Shown: in pieces, positions 47,046-58,433 of the stretch
Layout: the number at the start of each line of letters is the position of its first letter
Position numbering within the stretch: position 1 is the stretch's first letter
Source of the DNA: Vitrella brassicaformis
Lineage: Eukaryota > Sar > Vitrellaceae
Assembly (NCBI GenBank): GCA_001179505.1
Contig: CDMY01000244.1
Location: forward strand, 1 to 64,000
DNA: 64,000 nucleotides
Direction: 5' to 3'
Translations under genes and position numbers: made by a program
Notes under the pieces: generated by a model
The model's database searches: none
What the model saw: the letters and a program-made list of their open reading frames with translations, nothing else
Told to the model about the DNA's origin: nothing

Positions 47046-50000
47046 TCACTGTGAGGCGTTATTCTGTCTGAGATCTTCCACCTTGCCCCCTCTGCCCTTC
47101 GCCCTCTCCCCGCTCTGCTTCCCTCCGGAGCCGCCGCCACCGGCCAGCGGCACCACTGCCGACTCGTCCGCTACTGCTGCTGCAGCTACAGGCGGCTGTA
47201 AGGCCCTCACATCCGACCAAGCCTTCGTTGGCGATGGCGATGGCGGTGGCTTCGATACGGCCACAGCCTCAGGGCCGCTGGGGCTTCGGGCCGCCGTGGT
47301 TCTTGTGCTTTGGTGAGAGGGTGATGAGGGGGACGAGGGGACGCGGGGAGACACCGAGGGAGAGGACGTCACGCGGCCTGACCGGCCCTGAATGCAGACA
47401 GACGATCGACACGTGTCACAATCAGGGAGGGAGGCAGCTCAGCCTTGAGCTGTCTTGTGGAGCGGGCGGGCGGGCCTACCGTTGAGGGTGCCTGTCGCGG
47501 CTCGGGCACAAGGCTCAACGACTTCTGTCCGTCAGCCACCTCACGTGGCAAATGAGCGCCACTAGCAGCTGGAGAGAGAGTCGCTTCTGGCGGCGCGAGA
47601 GGGTCCTCGAGGATGAGCTGCGAGTCCTTGACGCCCGTCACCTTGACGAGGCACTCAATCGGCACCCCGTACCCCGACAGAAAGTTGCGACCTTGCTCAT
47701 AGCTCTTCTCCAACAGACACGCCAGACTCACAGGCTGACACTCAGAAACACAGACAGACAGACAGACAGACATGCATGCAGACGGGACGAAGGGGAAAGG
47801 GGAGGACGTCCGCTCACCGTGGCTCCTGCCTGGGATGCGATCCTCAGCAGAGCGTCTTGCTTCGACCCGCCCGACAGAAAGGTGTCGACTACGACCACCC
47901 TGTCGGCCGGACTCAACAAGTTCTTCTTCACCAACAGCTCCCTGTGTCACACCCACACACGCACACCAACAGCAGCGTAATGGTTGGGGACAGCCACGTC
48001 TGTCCCATCGTGTCCTGGCCATGGCTTACTTGACGCGTCCCCCATGCACACGGCTGGTGTATATGGCCTGGTGCGAGTCGGCAGCAGTGGAGGTCTCCCC
48101 TTTGTGGTGCGCCTGCACCACCGGCACCTGCAGCTGCACCGCCAGAGGCATCGCCAGCACCATGCCGCTCTCGTCCGTCAGCAGCTTGGTGGGCCGGTAA
48201 CGCGCCAAACGAGGGCCCAGCTCCTTGGCGCATTCCTGACAGGCACACGTGCAGGAGACAAGCCCTTCAAATGAGACAGAATGAGAGGTGCTGTTTGGTG
48301 GTTGGCTTACGGTGACGAGCTGGATGTCGACTTGTGCCTCGAGGAAAGAGGAGACGTCGAGGATGCCCTCGGCCTCGTCCAGCACCCTGCCTTCACGAAG
48401 CAAACGCTCCCTGCACACATGCATGCATGGCATGGGAGCAACACAATTGTGCATCTGTATGCTATGCCACCTGCCTGTGTATGACGGCCGTCACCTGAGT
48501 AGAGAGAACCCCTTGTGCTGCCGCTGGATGTCGATGTTGGTCTCCACATTGTGCCGCATCCACGGCTGGAACTCCAGCTCGAAGTCGGCCTGCAGTGCCC
48601 CCATCAGGTTGTTGATGGCCGAGCTCATCGACACCAAGCTCTTGCGCAGGTCGAGTATGGCCAGGGCGGCAGACACCTCGCCGCTCTCGAAGATCTCACG
48701 CTGCCCGTCAAAGTAGCACAGCACCGTGCGGAAGGTGCCTTGCCGACGCATCGACGACTGCACCCACACACACAAAGGGCAGATGAGGTGACCTCGGGTG
48801 CGAAGGGCAGCGTGCTGTCGCTGACCTTTGACAGAAGCAGATTCTGCGTGAGCTTCTCGACGTGGAGGCCCAGACGATTGAACACATACATTGCATTCTT
48901 GCCTGAGCCGAAACACGACACACACACACACACAGATATGAGAGAAAGCGCCTTGGTCTGGCTGTCTGTGCGTACCTTCTCCCGTTTCCACGGCTTCAAC
49001 CTCGAAGCCCGACCGCTCCGCCACACACGGCAGGCCAGTCACCTCATAAATGTACCGGGCCTTGTACGCAGCCAACTCCTCCAAACTCCTAACCAACCAC
49101 ACACAGACGACGCTAGACACCTTCTGTCACCACAGCTGACTGCCTGACTCACTCACGTCTTTGCGTCCACTTTGACGTCCTCGAAGTCGGGAAAGTTCTG
49201 CCTGAACTCGACGCCGAAGTTCTCAAAGACGCCGCCGAGGCTGGCCATCATGTAGTCGGGGACGGCACTCACATACACGTGGTTGAAGGCCACCGAGGAG
49301 GGCTTCTTGTCGATGACGTCCAGCCCGGGGTACAGCCGCCGCTGCTCGCGGATGGCCTCGGCGGAGCCGCAGAAGAGCTGTATCTCGTCCTCAAGCTCAA
49401 AGGCGTCCTCAAAGTGCCTGTCACAGAAACGAGGAGTCGGTGTTGTGTTAGTGTGCTTCTCTTGCGGCGTGTGGCGTTTACCTGATATCTAGTTCGTCTT
49501 CATCTTGGTCCAGTGTCGGGGCAGAGGCCGCATCCGCAGACACCGAGGATGGTAATGGCGACGACGACGACGACGAGAGCTGAACACACACGTAGACGAA
49601 GCGAAATGCAGGACGGCCTGACGATTGCATGCATCGAGGAGCAGATCCACTCACGCGCCTACCGCCTCTGAATCGACATCGTCGTCGGCATCATCTTCCG
49701 CCTCGTACCTGCGGCACACACATGGCAACACGACAACAGATCAGTTCACGCACCACACTCACAGACAAATGTTCTTTCTCCCCTTCTGGAGGTCACCCCA
49801 CCCACCAGTCTTCTTGCTCGTAGACGGTCCTCGTGAGCCTTCTGCTGCCCTTGCGGACGTGCGCGGGCGCAGCAGCTGATCCATACGACGAGGCCATCTC
49901 CTCCATCTCATCGTAATACCTCTCCACCTCATCGCTTATCGAACGCTTCCTTTACGCACACACAGACACACTCAGGCAGATCCATCAACACTGCTGCAAG

Positions 50001-50238
50001 CGGCCTGTTCAGCTGACCTGTGGTGTCCCCGCTCTGCCCTTAGATCCGTGATGCTTCGCCGCCGCCTTCCGACTGTTGCAATTCCCTCCACCAAGCCGCA
50101 GCCACCACCAGCTCTTGCCCGCCGCCGCCTCACCCAGGACCTTTGGCGGCCCTCCCTCAATGGAGCATGGATGAATGCAGCGGCGGCAGATGGTGCTGCG
50201 AGGAAGGAAATGAGGCCTTGTAGGGCCACGACTGCCAT
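47046..50238 (-). CDS. Degenerate ITPase (Ham1)-like domain fused to xanthine phosphoribosyltransferase, with plastid-type leader
   Basis: ATG 50238 (minus; MAVVALQGLISFLAAPSAAA) is a signal peptide followed by A-FIHAPLREGRQR: Phe after an Ala-rich cleavage site then basic residues, as in complex-plastid leaders. After an acidic/Ser-rich stretch, a Ham1/ITPase-like region reads NHVYVSAVPDYMMASLGGVF, SLEELAAYKARYIYEVTGLP, CVAERSGFEVEAVETGEGKN, VEKLTQNLLLSK and TFRTVLCYFDGQREI; the C-terminal part of the normal ITPase fold is not evident. Next is an XPRT domain: LLREGRVLDEAEGILDVSSF, ARYRPTKLLTDESGMVLAMP, VPVVQAHHKGETSTAADSHQ, ADRVVVVDTFLSGGSKQDAL (PRPP loop), LACLLEKSYEQGRNFLSGYG. This matches bacterial Xpt along its length. 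A disordered Ser/Pro/Ala tail ends at TGA 47046-47048. XPRT makes XMP from xanthine and PRPP. Plastid location is inferred. Confidence 0.78.
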
Positions 50239-50393
50239 GGATCCTGCGAGACCGACGGAAGAATGGGCGCGCTGATGGCAGATGGCACAAGATCAGGAAA
50301 GAACGCTGACTGCACGACAGGTCGAACACCAGGAAGGAAGGGAAGACTCTCCACGAAATATGCGAGCTTGACAGATCTGCTATCTCAGCTCGC
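50239..50393. promoter_or_regulatory. Compact divergent promoter region
   Basis: 155 bases separate the start codons of the XPRT-fusion gene (minus) and the kinase gene (plus). No TATA-like element was noticed. Confidence 0.4.
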
Positions 50394-53300
50394 ATGCCTT
50401 TCCCAGCTCTCCCCGCGGCCATGGAGCGGCGGCAAGGCGATGGCGGTAGAGTGCTATCTATCGACTCGGTTGATGAATCCAGACAAACAACCGATTCATC
50501 GTCGGTCGTCCAGGCGTCGGGCGAGTCGGCGCCTCTGTGGCTGTCGCTGGGCAACCATTCCCACAGCAGCAGCCACATCTACCACCAGCAGCAGCATCAG
50601 GACAGCAGCATCAGCGCCAATCCCTACCACATCGTCCTCTACAAAGGGCGGCAGATTGTGGTCTACAACCCATACCAACAGAGGATTGGCGCGCAGTGTC
50701 TGACCAGCGTCGAGGAGGAGGCCATACGCGTCCGGTAGGCAGGCACTCGACAGACAAGGGAGAGATCTCCGTGTATGTGGGATTTCACGGGTGGCCCCGC
50801 GCGTGTGTGCCTGTCTGTTCTCTGTCAGGCGACTGGCTCGGTGTCCGATGTGCTCCCAAGTGGTGGACTTGCAGTAAGACATGCACACACGGCACAACAC
50901 AGCACCATGCAGAAGGAGCGAGCACCCTTCAATCTCCCTGTGTGTGTGTGTGTGTGTGTCAGGACCTTCTCCTTCATGGCGTCATCCTACTTCCACATCC
51001 TTCACGTACGCTATACACACACATCCATCCATCGATCCATCCATCCATCGATCCATCCATCCATCCATCCATCCATCGACCGCCCTGTGCTTTGTTTTTC
51101 TCCTGCCCTTCTTTCTGCTCAGGAGGTGTACATGCGCCAGTTCCACCAGCGTAACTCCAGCCCGACTGGCCAGGCCGCCCCTATGGCCACCAACAGCGGC
51201 GAGCATGGGCACGAGGCTGCTGGAGCCGCCGAGGCTACCAACCCCTTCATCGTTCAACCGCCAGCTGATGGCGGGCCACCTGAGAGCGGCGGACAGCCTG
51301 TCACCAAGGTGGGTAACTGGGTGTTGGGTGCGCGGGACTGAGAGGACAACAGGGTCCGTTGTGACGCGTGCTTGTGTGTGTTTGCCGGTCAGAACATTCC
51401 CCCAGGATTGCTCGTGACGGGGTACTATGACCGGTTCTTCATCGAGATCCGGAAACTCGGTGGGATAGAGAGTGCGATGGGTGGGTCCATCATGTCGGCG
51501 CGTATAATGTGTTGTCCCTTGATGACTGCAATGCACAGGTTCCGGCAGCTACGGTCAGGTCTATCTCTGCAGGCACGTCCTCGACGACCTCAGCCTGGTA
51601 TGCTTGTGCGCACACCCGTGAGCATTCTGGTCAAGGTCGGCAGGTCAGAAAGACCATTGCGGCGCTCTGTCGTGGCTTGTGCAGGGCGACTACGCCGTCA
51701 AGAAGGTGCCTGTGGGCGACGACAGGCAGTGGCTCAGAAATGTAAGCCCTTACAGCCCATACACATGAATGAGAGCATCTGCATGTCTGCGTGTCTGGTG
51801 CAGATGATCCGTGAGGTCAAGATTCGCGAGAAGCTCCACCACCCCAACATAGTCGACTACAAACACTCCTGGCTGGAGGTGGGCAGGGCGACGATCCCAT
51901 CCTCTCCGTGTGCAATCCCGCAGCTCTCGCCGCTCTCACTTGTGTGTTTGATCAGATGCATCGGCAGTCAGAGTTCTGCGTGTCGGTCCCCTGGCTGTTC
52001 GTCCTCATGGAATTTTGCAATGCCGGTGCGTCTGACCATTGACACGCGACACCCAGGGCCCTCTTGTCTCACCTATGTGCCGTTGGTGTGTGGTGTAGGC
52101 AACCTGGAGGACTTTGTGTGGGATGCCCGCAACGGGCAGCCACAGTACCTCACCGACATGCAGATCTGGTGTGTGCGACCAGAGAGGAGGCACAGACACA
52201 CAGACAGAGGAGGCGACAGAGAGCTGTGCAAGGTTGCCTTCGGTGTTTTGTGTGTGTGTGTGCAGGAAGCTGTTTCTGGACGCGTGTCTGGGCCTGCAGC
52301 ACCTGCACCACATGGGCATACTCCACAGAGACCTGTGAGCACATCCATAGAGGGAGGGACCGAACAGACGGACGCCTTGAGCGGCATGGCATCTTTGCAT
52401 GTCTTCAGCAAGCCGTCGAACATCCTCCTGCAGTACTCTGTCGACGAGCTCACCAACAGACAGGTGGGTCGGTGGGGCAGAGACAGAGACGACGAACACA
52501 CACCGCCCCATCTGCTCCTTATTCATTTGCTCGTATGTACCTGTCTGCAGACCTGCAGAGGTCTCCTGGCCGACTTCGGCACTGCAGAGGTCACCAGCAG
52601 CAGCACACACCAGATACATTGCACCTGGACTATCGGACGCGTTCCTCGCTGCAGTTGTTTTCCGAGCGTGCGCGGCGCGTCAACCGCCACGGGTTCACGG
52701 GGACGGTCGAATACACCGCACCCGAGCTGCTCGAGTGCGACGAATCTGTAGGCAAATATAATGCACGACAGACAGCCCGACATCGTCTCGCTGGATGAAT
52801 GAAGGTGTCGCTATGCGTCGTGTGTTGTGGTGTTTGGTGTGAGGGCAGGGCCACTACAACGAGGATTACGACGTGCACGCCGACATGTGGTCTCTGGGCA
52901 TCCTCCTGTACGCCCTCTGCTACGCTCAGGTCCCTTACAGCGACCCCGACCCACAGGTGCGCATCACACACACAACACACACACACAGAGCCGCTGCATC
53001 CATTCGTCTCGACCTTCGTGTGCGCTGTTCACCTTTAATGCCCTCCACCCATCCATCAGGCGTGTCGGTTGAAGATCCTGGCGCACACGACAATCGCTCT
53101 GCCCTCCCATCCCCGCCGCGGCCCCGACCTCCAGCACCTTATCCACGCCCTCACTGCGCGGGTCAGCCAGCACAAACAAAGAGACATACACTCAGACCGC
53201 CACACAGTTCAGGCCGGTGGGTTGCTGTGTCAATCGTCCTTGTGCGTGCAGCCTCCAGCGTTGCGCCCCTCGACTGACGACTTGCTGGCGAATCCGCGCA

Positions 53301-54116
53301 TCGTCGACATTCTCAGGGACGCAAACATTCTCAACGGTACAACACATGAATCAGCACAGCGTCAAGGAGTGCCCTGAGTTGTGTCTGTATGGGTGTCTTT
53401 ACTCAGAGGCGTCGAGTGAGTTGGCCGACATGGTGCGGCCGCGTGTCGTCGAGACGGACTCAGCACCCTTACCAAGGGTAACCCAGCCACACACAGAAGG
53501 AGGCAACAGCAACCAGCCCTCATCAACTGTGCGTTTCCCTCCCCTTGTGTCTGTCTATCTGTCTGTCTGTCTGTCTGTCTGCTTCATTCAGCAACCGTCT
53601 CGCGGCAACCAGCTGTCCCGCACACGTTCTCCCCTGCTGCCGTTCGCCTGCCCCGACCCATCAGCTGACGTCATCATGGACCCCGCTTCCCAGGACAGCA
53701 TGCCGTCCGCCCTCCCGCCCCCAGCCCTCCCCATGCCGCCATTCATCGACGACCGGGCCGCTGCAGCCCGCAGCCGGCAGGCCGGGGGTGCACGCAGGCC
53801 CCCGGCATATCCAGCCAGTGGCAGGGGAGGGGCGGCCTTTGATGCTGCTGCGGCTGCTGCGCCATCGAGCAGGCCATATGAGGTCAGTGGCAGCCTACCC
53901 ACCTACACACACGAACTGGTTGGTGCGTTCGTTTGATGGTTGGTTTGTTTGTTTGTCGTCTGTGTGCAGTTCGATCGTCGCATCCACAGCATCAGTTCCG
54001 ACACGGACATGTCGCCGGGCGGCGTGCCGTCTGGCCCCGCCAAGGCGTATCCGAACATCCCCATCCCGCTGCCCAACACCCCCCTCCGGCCCCCACCAGC
54101 ACCACCTAATGGCTAG
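50394..54116 (+). CDS. Ser/Thr protein kinase, IKS1-like
   Basis: ATG 50394 ([18 protein letters not shown]; a second ATG at 50421 is possible). The N-terminal region includes [20 protein letters not shown] and [20 protein letters not shown]. The kinase domain has [18 protein letters not shown] then [20 protein letters not shown] (Gly loop), [19 protein letters not shown] (catalytic Lys), [58 protein letters not shown] (HRD loop, formed across an intron), [11 protein letters not shown] (DFG), [18 protein letters not shown] (APE) and [20 protein letters not shown]. GYYxxFFxEIxKLGSGSxGxVYLCxHV, followed by KKVPVGD and NIxxYKHSWLE, is characteristic of the fungal/protist IKS1 family. All catalytic residues are present. 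A Pro/Ala/Ser-rich C-terminal tail follows from about 53600; stop TAG 54114-54116. Cellular role of the family is poorly known. Confidence 0.85.
51023..51078. repeat. (CCAT)n with GATC interruptions, intronic
   Basis: A CCAT tetranucleotide tract lies in the kinase gene intron just before the exon starting near 51123. The longest frame through it is only a translated microsatellite. Confidence 0.85.
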
Positions 54117-55612
54117 TAAATGATGATCATATGGTTCGCATGACCGTTGTTGGCATGGCGTGGCGTGAATGGGTGGATGTGTGAATAATGACGGATGGGT
54201 GGGTGGGTGTGGATGTTGAGTGATGGACTGACTGACTGACTGACTGACTGACATGTATGAACAACAAAGGAAGGAGTCCAAGAAGGAGTCCATCCATGTC
54301 TGTCTGTCTGTGTGCGTGGCATGAGTGAGGCGCGGCGCCTATTGAGTGGACAGACATCAGTGAGACGATGTGCATTCGAAACAAATACGCTCCTGACTCT
54401 GCCTGCCTGCTGGTGTGGTGGAATGGGCTGAGTCGACATAAGTAGATGAGGCCTCTCTGAGCACCCAGCAGAGGTCAAATGGAGGCCCTCTCCGCCCAAG
54501 CATGAGCATCTCTGGCATCACACCTCCGTCTGGACGTCGACATACGCGGAAAGCGAAATTCAAATGCGCGAGATTTTTGCGAGCTGAGACGGAGACAAAA
54601 ATGGTCTACGAGCTCGCAGTCCATTTTTCACAATTTTTCGCCGCGGTTCGGCTTTGCAGCTTTGTTTCGGCCACAGATGCTCCGTTTCTTTTTCTTTTCG
54701 GTTGGCTGTTGGCTAAAGTTGTCCGCCCCATCTCCCTCTACCCCTCCCAACTCGTCCGGATTCATCCGCCACTTTTTTCCTCCACCGCCGTGCCCCGGGT
54801 GAGGCCTCGTCTGATGGCGCCCTGCCTTCTGCGGAGCGGCTGGCGTCCCCCTGGCGCCTGCAGAGTGCGCACGCACGTTCTCTTCACATAAACCGCCCAT
54901 CAGGTGAGTACATATGAGTGTGGCCTCGTGCGTCATATCTCTTGGGTGCGATGATGATGTGGTGTCTGGATGATTTGTAGGGATGAGGGCATGGTGCATT
55001 TCCTTTCGTGGGTAGGCTCGGATGCCTCCTGTTGCCGTGTTTGTGTGTGCAGAAGAAATGGTGATTTCGTCGTTTTATTCCCGTCTCTTTTGCTCGACGC
55101 ATTTCTCTTAGGTGGATGAGGTGGGTGACTGCCTCATCACGTTCACGTCGGATTTCCTATCTGCTGCTTTCCAGAAACGCAATCCTCTGGTCCGACGAGA
55201 AAAGCGCGAAAAAGAGACAGATTCAAAATTGTATCTGATTTGTTTGTTGGCTCATGTGGGCGGCGTGGTTTGGTCGTCATGTCAGGAGGATTCGGCGGTG
55301 AGAGATGTCCAACCGGCCGAGACCAAGGAGGAAGGAGCTGTCGTTGGTGAGCAGGCCCCTGTGGCTGCTGTTGAAGAGAAGAAGGAGACCGTGACGGAGT
55401 TCATCTTTGTGTCTTGCAGCCGGCCGAGAAGTTTTCCCAACGACGACAGCCTCCTGACCAACAAGAAGGCATGCGTATGGAAGCCACAAAGGTAGTCGCG
55501 TATTCACGTGCACTGTCAGAGATTCAGAACGCTCACTTATTTCTTCAGCAGAAAAACGAGCAGTGTCTTCGATCTGAGTAGGCCAGTCGCCTCATTCGCT
55601 GCCCGGCCCGCC
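54117..55612. other. Long intergenic region, possible short exons
   Basis: Holds a (CTGA)n run at 54227-54252 and several open stretches. One, 54601-54891 (+), starts MVYELAVHFSQFF and has a hydrophobic centre. Another, about 55285-55495 (+), is acidic (AETKEEGAVVGEQAPVAAVE) with a codon pattern that looks coding, but no start codon or convincing splice structure was found. A small gene here is possible but unproven. Confidence 0.35.
54227..54252. repeat. (CTGA)n simple repeat
   Basis: Six tandem CTGA units in the region 3' of the kinase gene. Confidence 0.85.
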
Positions 55613-56654
55613 ATGCCTGAGTACTACGCCTACCCGCCCGCTGCCATCAGCTACACCCGCTGCCACTACGTCGTGCTGGAGGTGTCGCCCTACGCCACCA
55701 AGAAGGAGATAGAGAAGGCCTACAGGAAGGTCTGTCGTCAGGTACGTACGCATTCAGCACCGATGGACACAAAGAGAGGCGGAGCGGGGCGTTTTCATGT
55801 AGTGTGATGTGATGTGGTGTGAAGAGAACAGAAAACAAGAGAAGACGATGATGCGATGAGTGTCGACTGAAATGAACGCATGCTTGAGCCTATGTGACTG
55901 CATCAGCTGGATTGTGTTGTGCTGTCTGCAATGTGTGTGGGTGCAGCACCCGTACCTCCACCCCGACAAGAAGAGCCTCCACAGCTACCAGCTGATCAAG
56001 GACATCAACGCGGCTAAGACGGTGCTCATCGACGACGAGGCCAGGGCGGAATACGACGCTAGCGAGGTAATAAGCCTGATCATTGGCACACACTGGTGCA
56101 CTGGTAGTGCGCACATGACGGACAACAATGCACGTGAACCCCTGTGTGTGTGTGTGTGTGTAGGGCGTCACCGAGGCCAACAGGGCGTAGGTCATGAAGG
56201 ACTGGGAGCAGTACGTCGAGCGCATGAGGGTGAGGGCCTCTCACCACAGTCACCTCACAACACACACACACTTATCCCCTCCCCTACCTGTGGACACTCT
56301 GTCCTCTCTCTGTGCGTGTGGTTGGCTTTCAGCGGGACAGGGAAGAGATGCGCAAGCACGCCCTGGGCCTGGCCAACTCCCATCCCCATCCCTGCCAAAC
56401 CAGCCCCACCCGCCACCACCACCGCCACCACCTACGCACCACCCCCGCCCCAGACCCCTCCCCCCGTCAGCATGTGGTTCGAGGACGGCTCTTATCGCCT
56501 GGTGGTGCCGGTGGCGTGGTGGGGCGAGGGCGAGGACGGCTTCTATGCAAGCCCGCTCACTAAGTGGGATCGCGCCCATTGGCAGAGGGTGGGGGGATAT
56601 TGGGTGGTGACGGAAGGGGCATGGGGCAAGGTATGTGTAAGGCAGGCATCATGA
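55613..56654 (+). pseudogene. J-domain protein copy A, disabled
   Basis: Starts MPEYYAYPPAAISYTRCHYV at 55613 and has the same exon-intron plan as the J-domain gene at 35.7-36.8 kb and copy B at 57.06 kb. The J domain itself is intact (HPYLHPDKKSLHSYQLIKDI). Exon 3 reads GVTEANRA then a TAG at 56188-56190, where copy B has GAG (Glu) in AKRAEVMKD. Further on, an extra A in GGCCTGGCCAACTCCC shifts the frame relative to the GLATPIPIP of the intact gene, although the downstream VVPVAWWGEGEDGF region is still readable in the other frame. The C-terminal Ala/Lys-rich helix is missing; similarity is lost after about 56630. Two independent lesions indicate a pseudogene, or a truncated J-domain-only protein if it is expressed. 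Confidence 0.75.
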
Positions 56655-56788
56655 TACATTGATTAATTACCATGTCTCATTCTTGTTCTTCTTGTTGGTT
56701 GGTGTCTCTCTGCTGTGGTTCAGGCCGCCGGTCGGCAAATTGCTGCTTACATTTTATATCGGCTGGCTCGTGAAGACTTGTCCATGCG

Positions 56789-56854
56789 CTGGAGGTGTCG
56801 CCCTACGCCACGAAGAAGGAGATAGAGAAGGCCTACAGGAGGGTCTGTCGTGAG
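56789..56854 (+). pseudogene. J-domain first-exon fragment
   Basis: Encodes LEVSPYATKKEIEKAYRRVC followed by RE and a GTACGT donor, matching helix I-II of the neighbouring J-domain copies, but without the MxxYYAYPP start or a second exon. It sits between copies A and B and looks like a remnant of a further tandem duplication. Confidence 0.7.
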
Positions 56855-57061
56855 GTACGTACGCCCGCATGCCAATAGACACAGAGAGAGGCGGGGCGGG
56901 GCGAAGTGACGTGAGTGCAGAGAGGTGGAGAGAGGACGATGATGCGAGAGCCATGGCTGCGTGATCATATGACGCATTGATGTGTGCTCTAAGGTTCAGA
57001 GAGAAGAAGGTGTGAACGTTCACGCCCCTATCGCCCACCGCTGCTGCTGCTGCTGCCCGCC

Positions 57062-58433
57062 ATGACTCAGTACTACGCCTACCCGCCCGCTGCCCTCAGC
57101 TACACCCGCTGCCACTACGTCGTGCTGGAGGTGTCGCCCTACGCCACCAAGAAGGAGATAGAGAAGGCCTACAGGAAGGTCTGTCGTCAGGTACGTACGC
57201 ATTCAGCATCGATGGACACAAAGAGAGGCGGAGCGGGGCGTTTTCATGTAGTGTGATGTGATGTGGTGTGAAGAGAACAGAAAACAAGAGAAGACGATGA
57301 TGCGATGAGTGTCGACTGAAATGAACGCATGCTTGAGCCTATGTGACTGCATCAGCTGGATTGTGTTGTGCTGTCTGCAATGTGTGTGGGTGCAGCACCC
57401 GTACCTCCACCCCGACAAAAAGAGCCTCCACAGCTACCAGCTGATCAAGGACATCAACGCGGCTAAGACGGTGCTCATCGACGACGAGGCCAGGGCGGAA
57501 TACGACGCTAGCGAGGTAATAAGCCTGATCATTGGCACACACTGGTGCACTGGTAGTGCGCACATGGCGGACAACAATGCACGTGTACCCCTCTGTGTGT
57601 GTGTGTGTGTGTGTGTGTGCAGGGCGTCACCGAGGCCAAGAGGGCGGAGGTCATGAAGGACTGGGAGCAGTACGTCGAGCGCATGAGGGTGAGGGCCTCT
57701 CACCACAGTCACCTCACAACACACACNNNNNNNNNNNNNNNNNNNNNNNNNNNNNNNNNNNNNNNNNNNNNNNNNNNNNNNNNNNNNNNNNNNNNNNNNN
57801 NNNNNNNNNNNNNNNNNNNNNNNNNNNNNNNNNNNNNNNNNNNNNNNNNNNNNNNNNNNNNNNNNNNNNNNNNNNNNNNNNNNNNNNNNNNNNNNNNNNN
57901 NNNNNNNNNNNNNNNNNNNNNNNNNNNNNNNNNNNNNNNNNNNNNNNNNNNNNNNNNNNNNNNNNNNNNNNNNNNNNNNNNNNNNNNNNNNNNNNNNNNN
58001 NNNNNNNNNNNNNNNNNNNNNNNNNNCCCATCCCCATCCCTGCCAAACCAGCCCCACCCGCCACCACCACCGCCACCACCTACGCACCACCCCCGCCCCA
58101 GACCCCTCCCCCCGTCAGCATGTGGTTCGAGGACGGCTCTTATCGCCTGGTGGTGCCGGTGGCGTGGTGGGGCGAGGGCGAGGACGGCTTCTATGACAGT
58201 CCACTGACCAAGTGGGACCGCGCCCATTGGCAGAGGGTGGGGGATATTGAGGGGTGGCGGGGCAAGAGAGCGGCTGCTGCTGCCGCGGCGCGGCTCGCAG
58301 CCTCCGCATGGCGTTCACACACGCCTGCGAGGCCCGGGCCCGCCTGCAGAAGGCGGCCACCAAGGTCGCCCAGAGGATGGCCACATGGGCGAAGGGGATG
58401 ACGGGCGGGTGGGCCGGCGGGGAGGGGAACTGA
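57062..58433 (+). CDS. J-domain protein copy B, interrupted by assembly gap
   Basis: MTQYYAYPPAALSYTRCHYV at 57062; exon 2 from 57396 (HPYLHPDKKSL); exon 3 GVTEAKRAEVMKDWEQYVER without the stop seen in copy A. 300 Ns (57727-58026) hide the next intron and part of exon 4. After the gap, APPPPQTPPPVSMWFEDGSY and RLVVPVAWWGEGEDGFYDSP match the family. At 58236-58250 the sequence GTGGGGGATATTGAGG lacks one G compared with the gene at 35.7 kb, so the frame moves to an Ala/Arg/Pro-rich end (stop near 58401). The family's own C-terminal helix (LRMAFTHAC, ARLQKAATKVAQRMATWAKG) is still encoded in the other frame up to TGA 58431-58433. Either a real frameshift or a base error next to the gap. Confidence 0.6.
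57727..58026. other. Assembly gap (300 N)
   Basis: Exactly 300 Ns, a placeholder length, inside J-domain copy B. The true size is unknown, and the tandem duplication around it makes collapse or misjoin likely. Confidence 0.98.

Larger units (their letters stand above)
55605..57726. repeat. Tandem segmental duplication (period about 1,449 bases)
   Basis: Bases from about 55605 and from about 57054 are nearly identical for more than 650 bases including introns, with scattered substitutions (for example ACATGACGG versus ACATGGCGG). The introns are also similar to those of the inverted copy at 35.7-36.8 kb, so the duplication is recent. Confidence 0.85.

Noticed and set aside
51023-51078. Regular CCAT units that might be taken for a CRISPR-like or protein-coding (HPSI/IHPS) repeat
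   Set aside because: Pure tetranucleotide microsatellite in an intron, with no spacers; the translated repeat is an artefact of the simple sequence.
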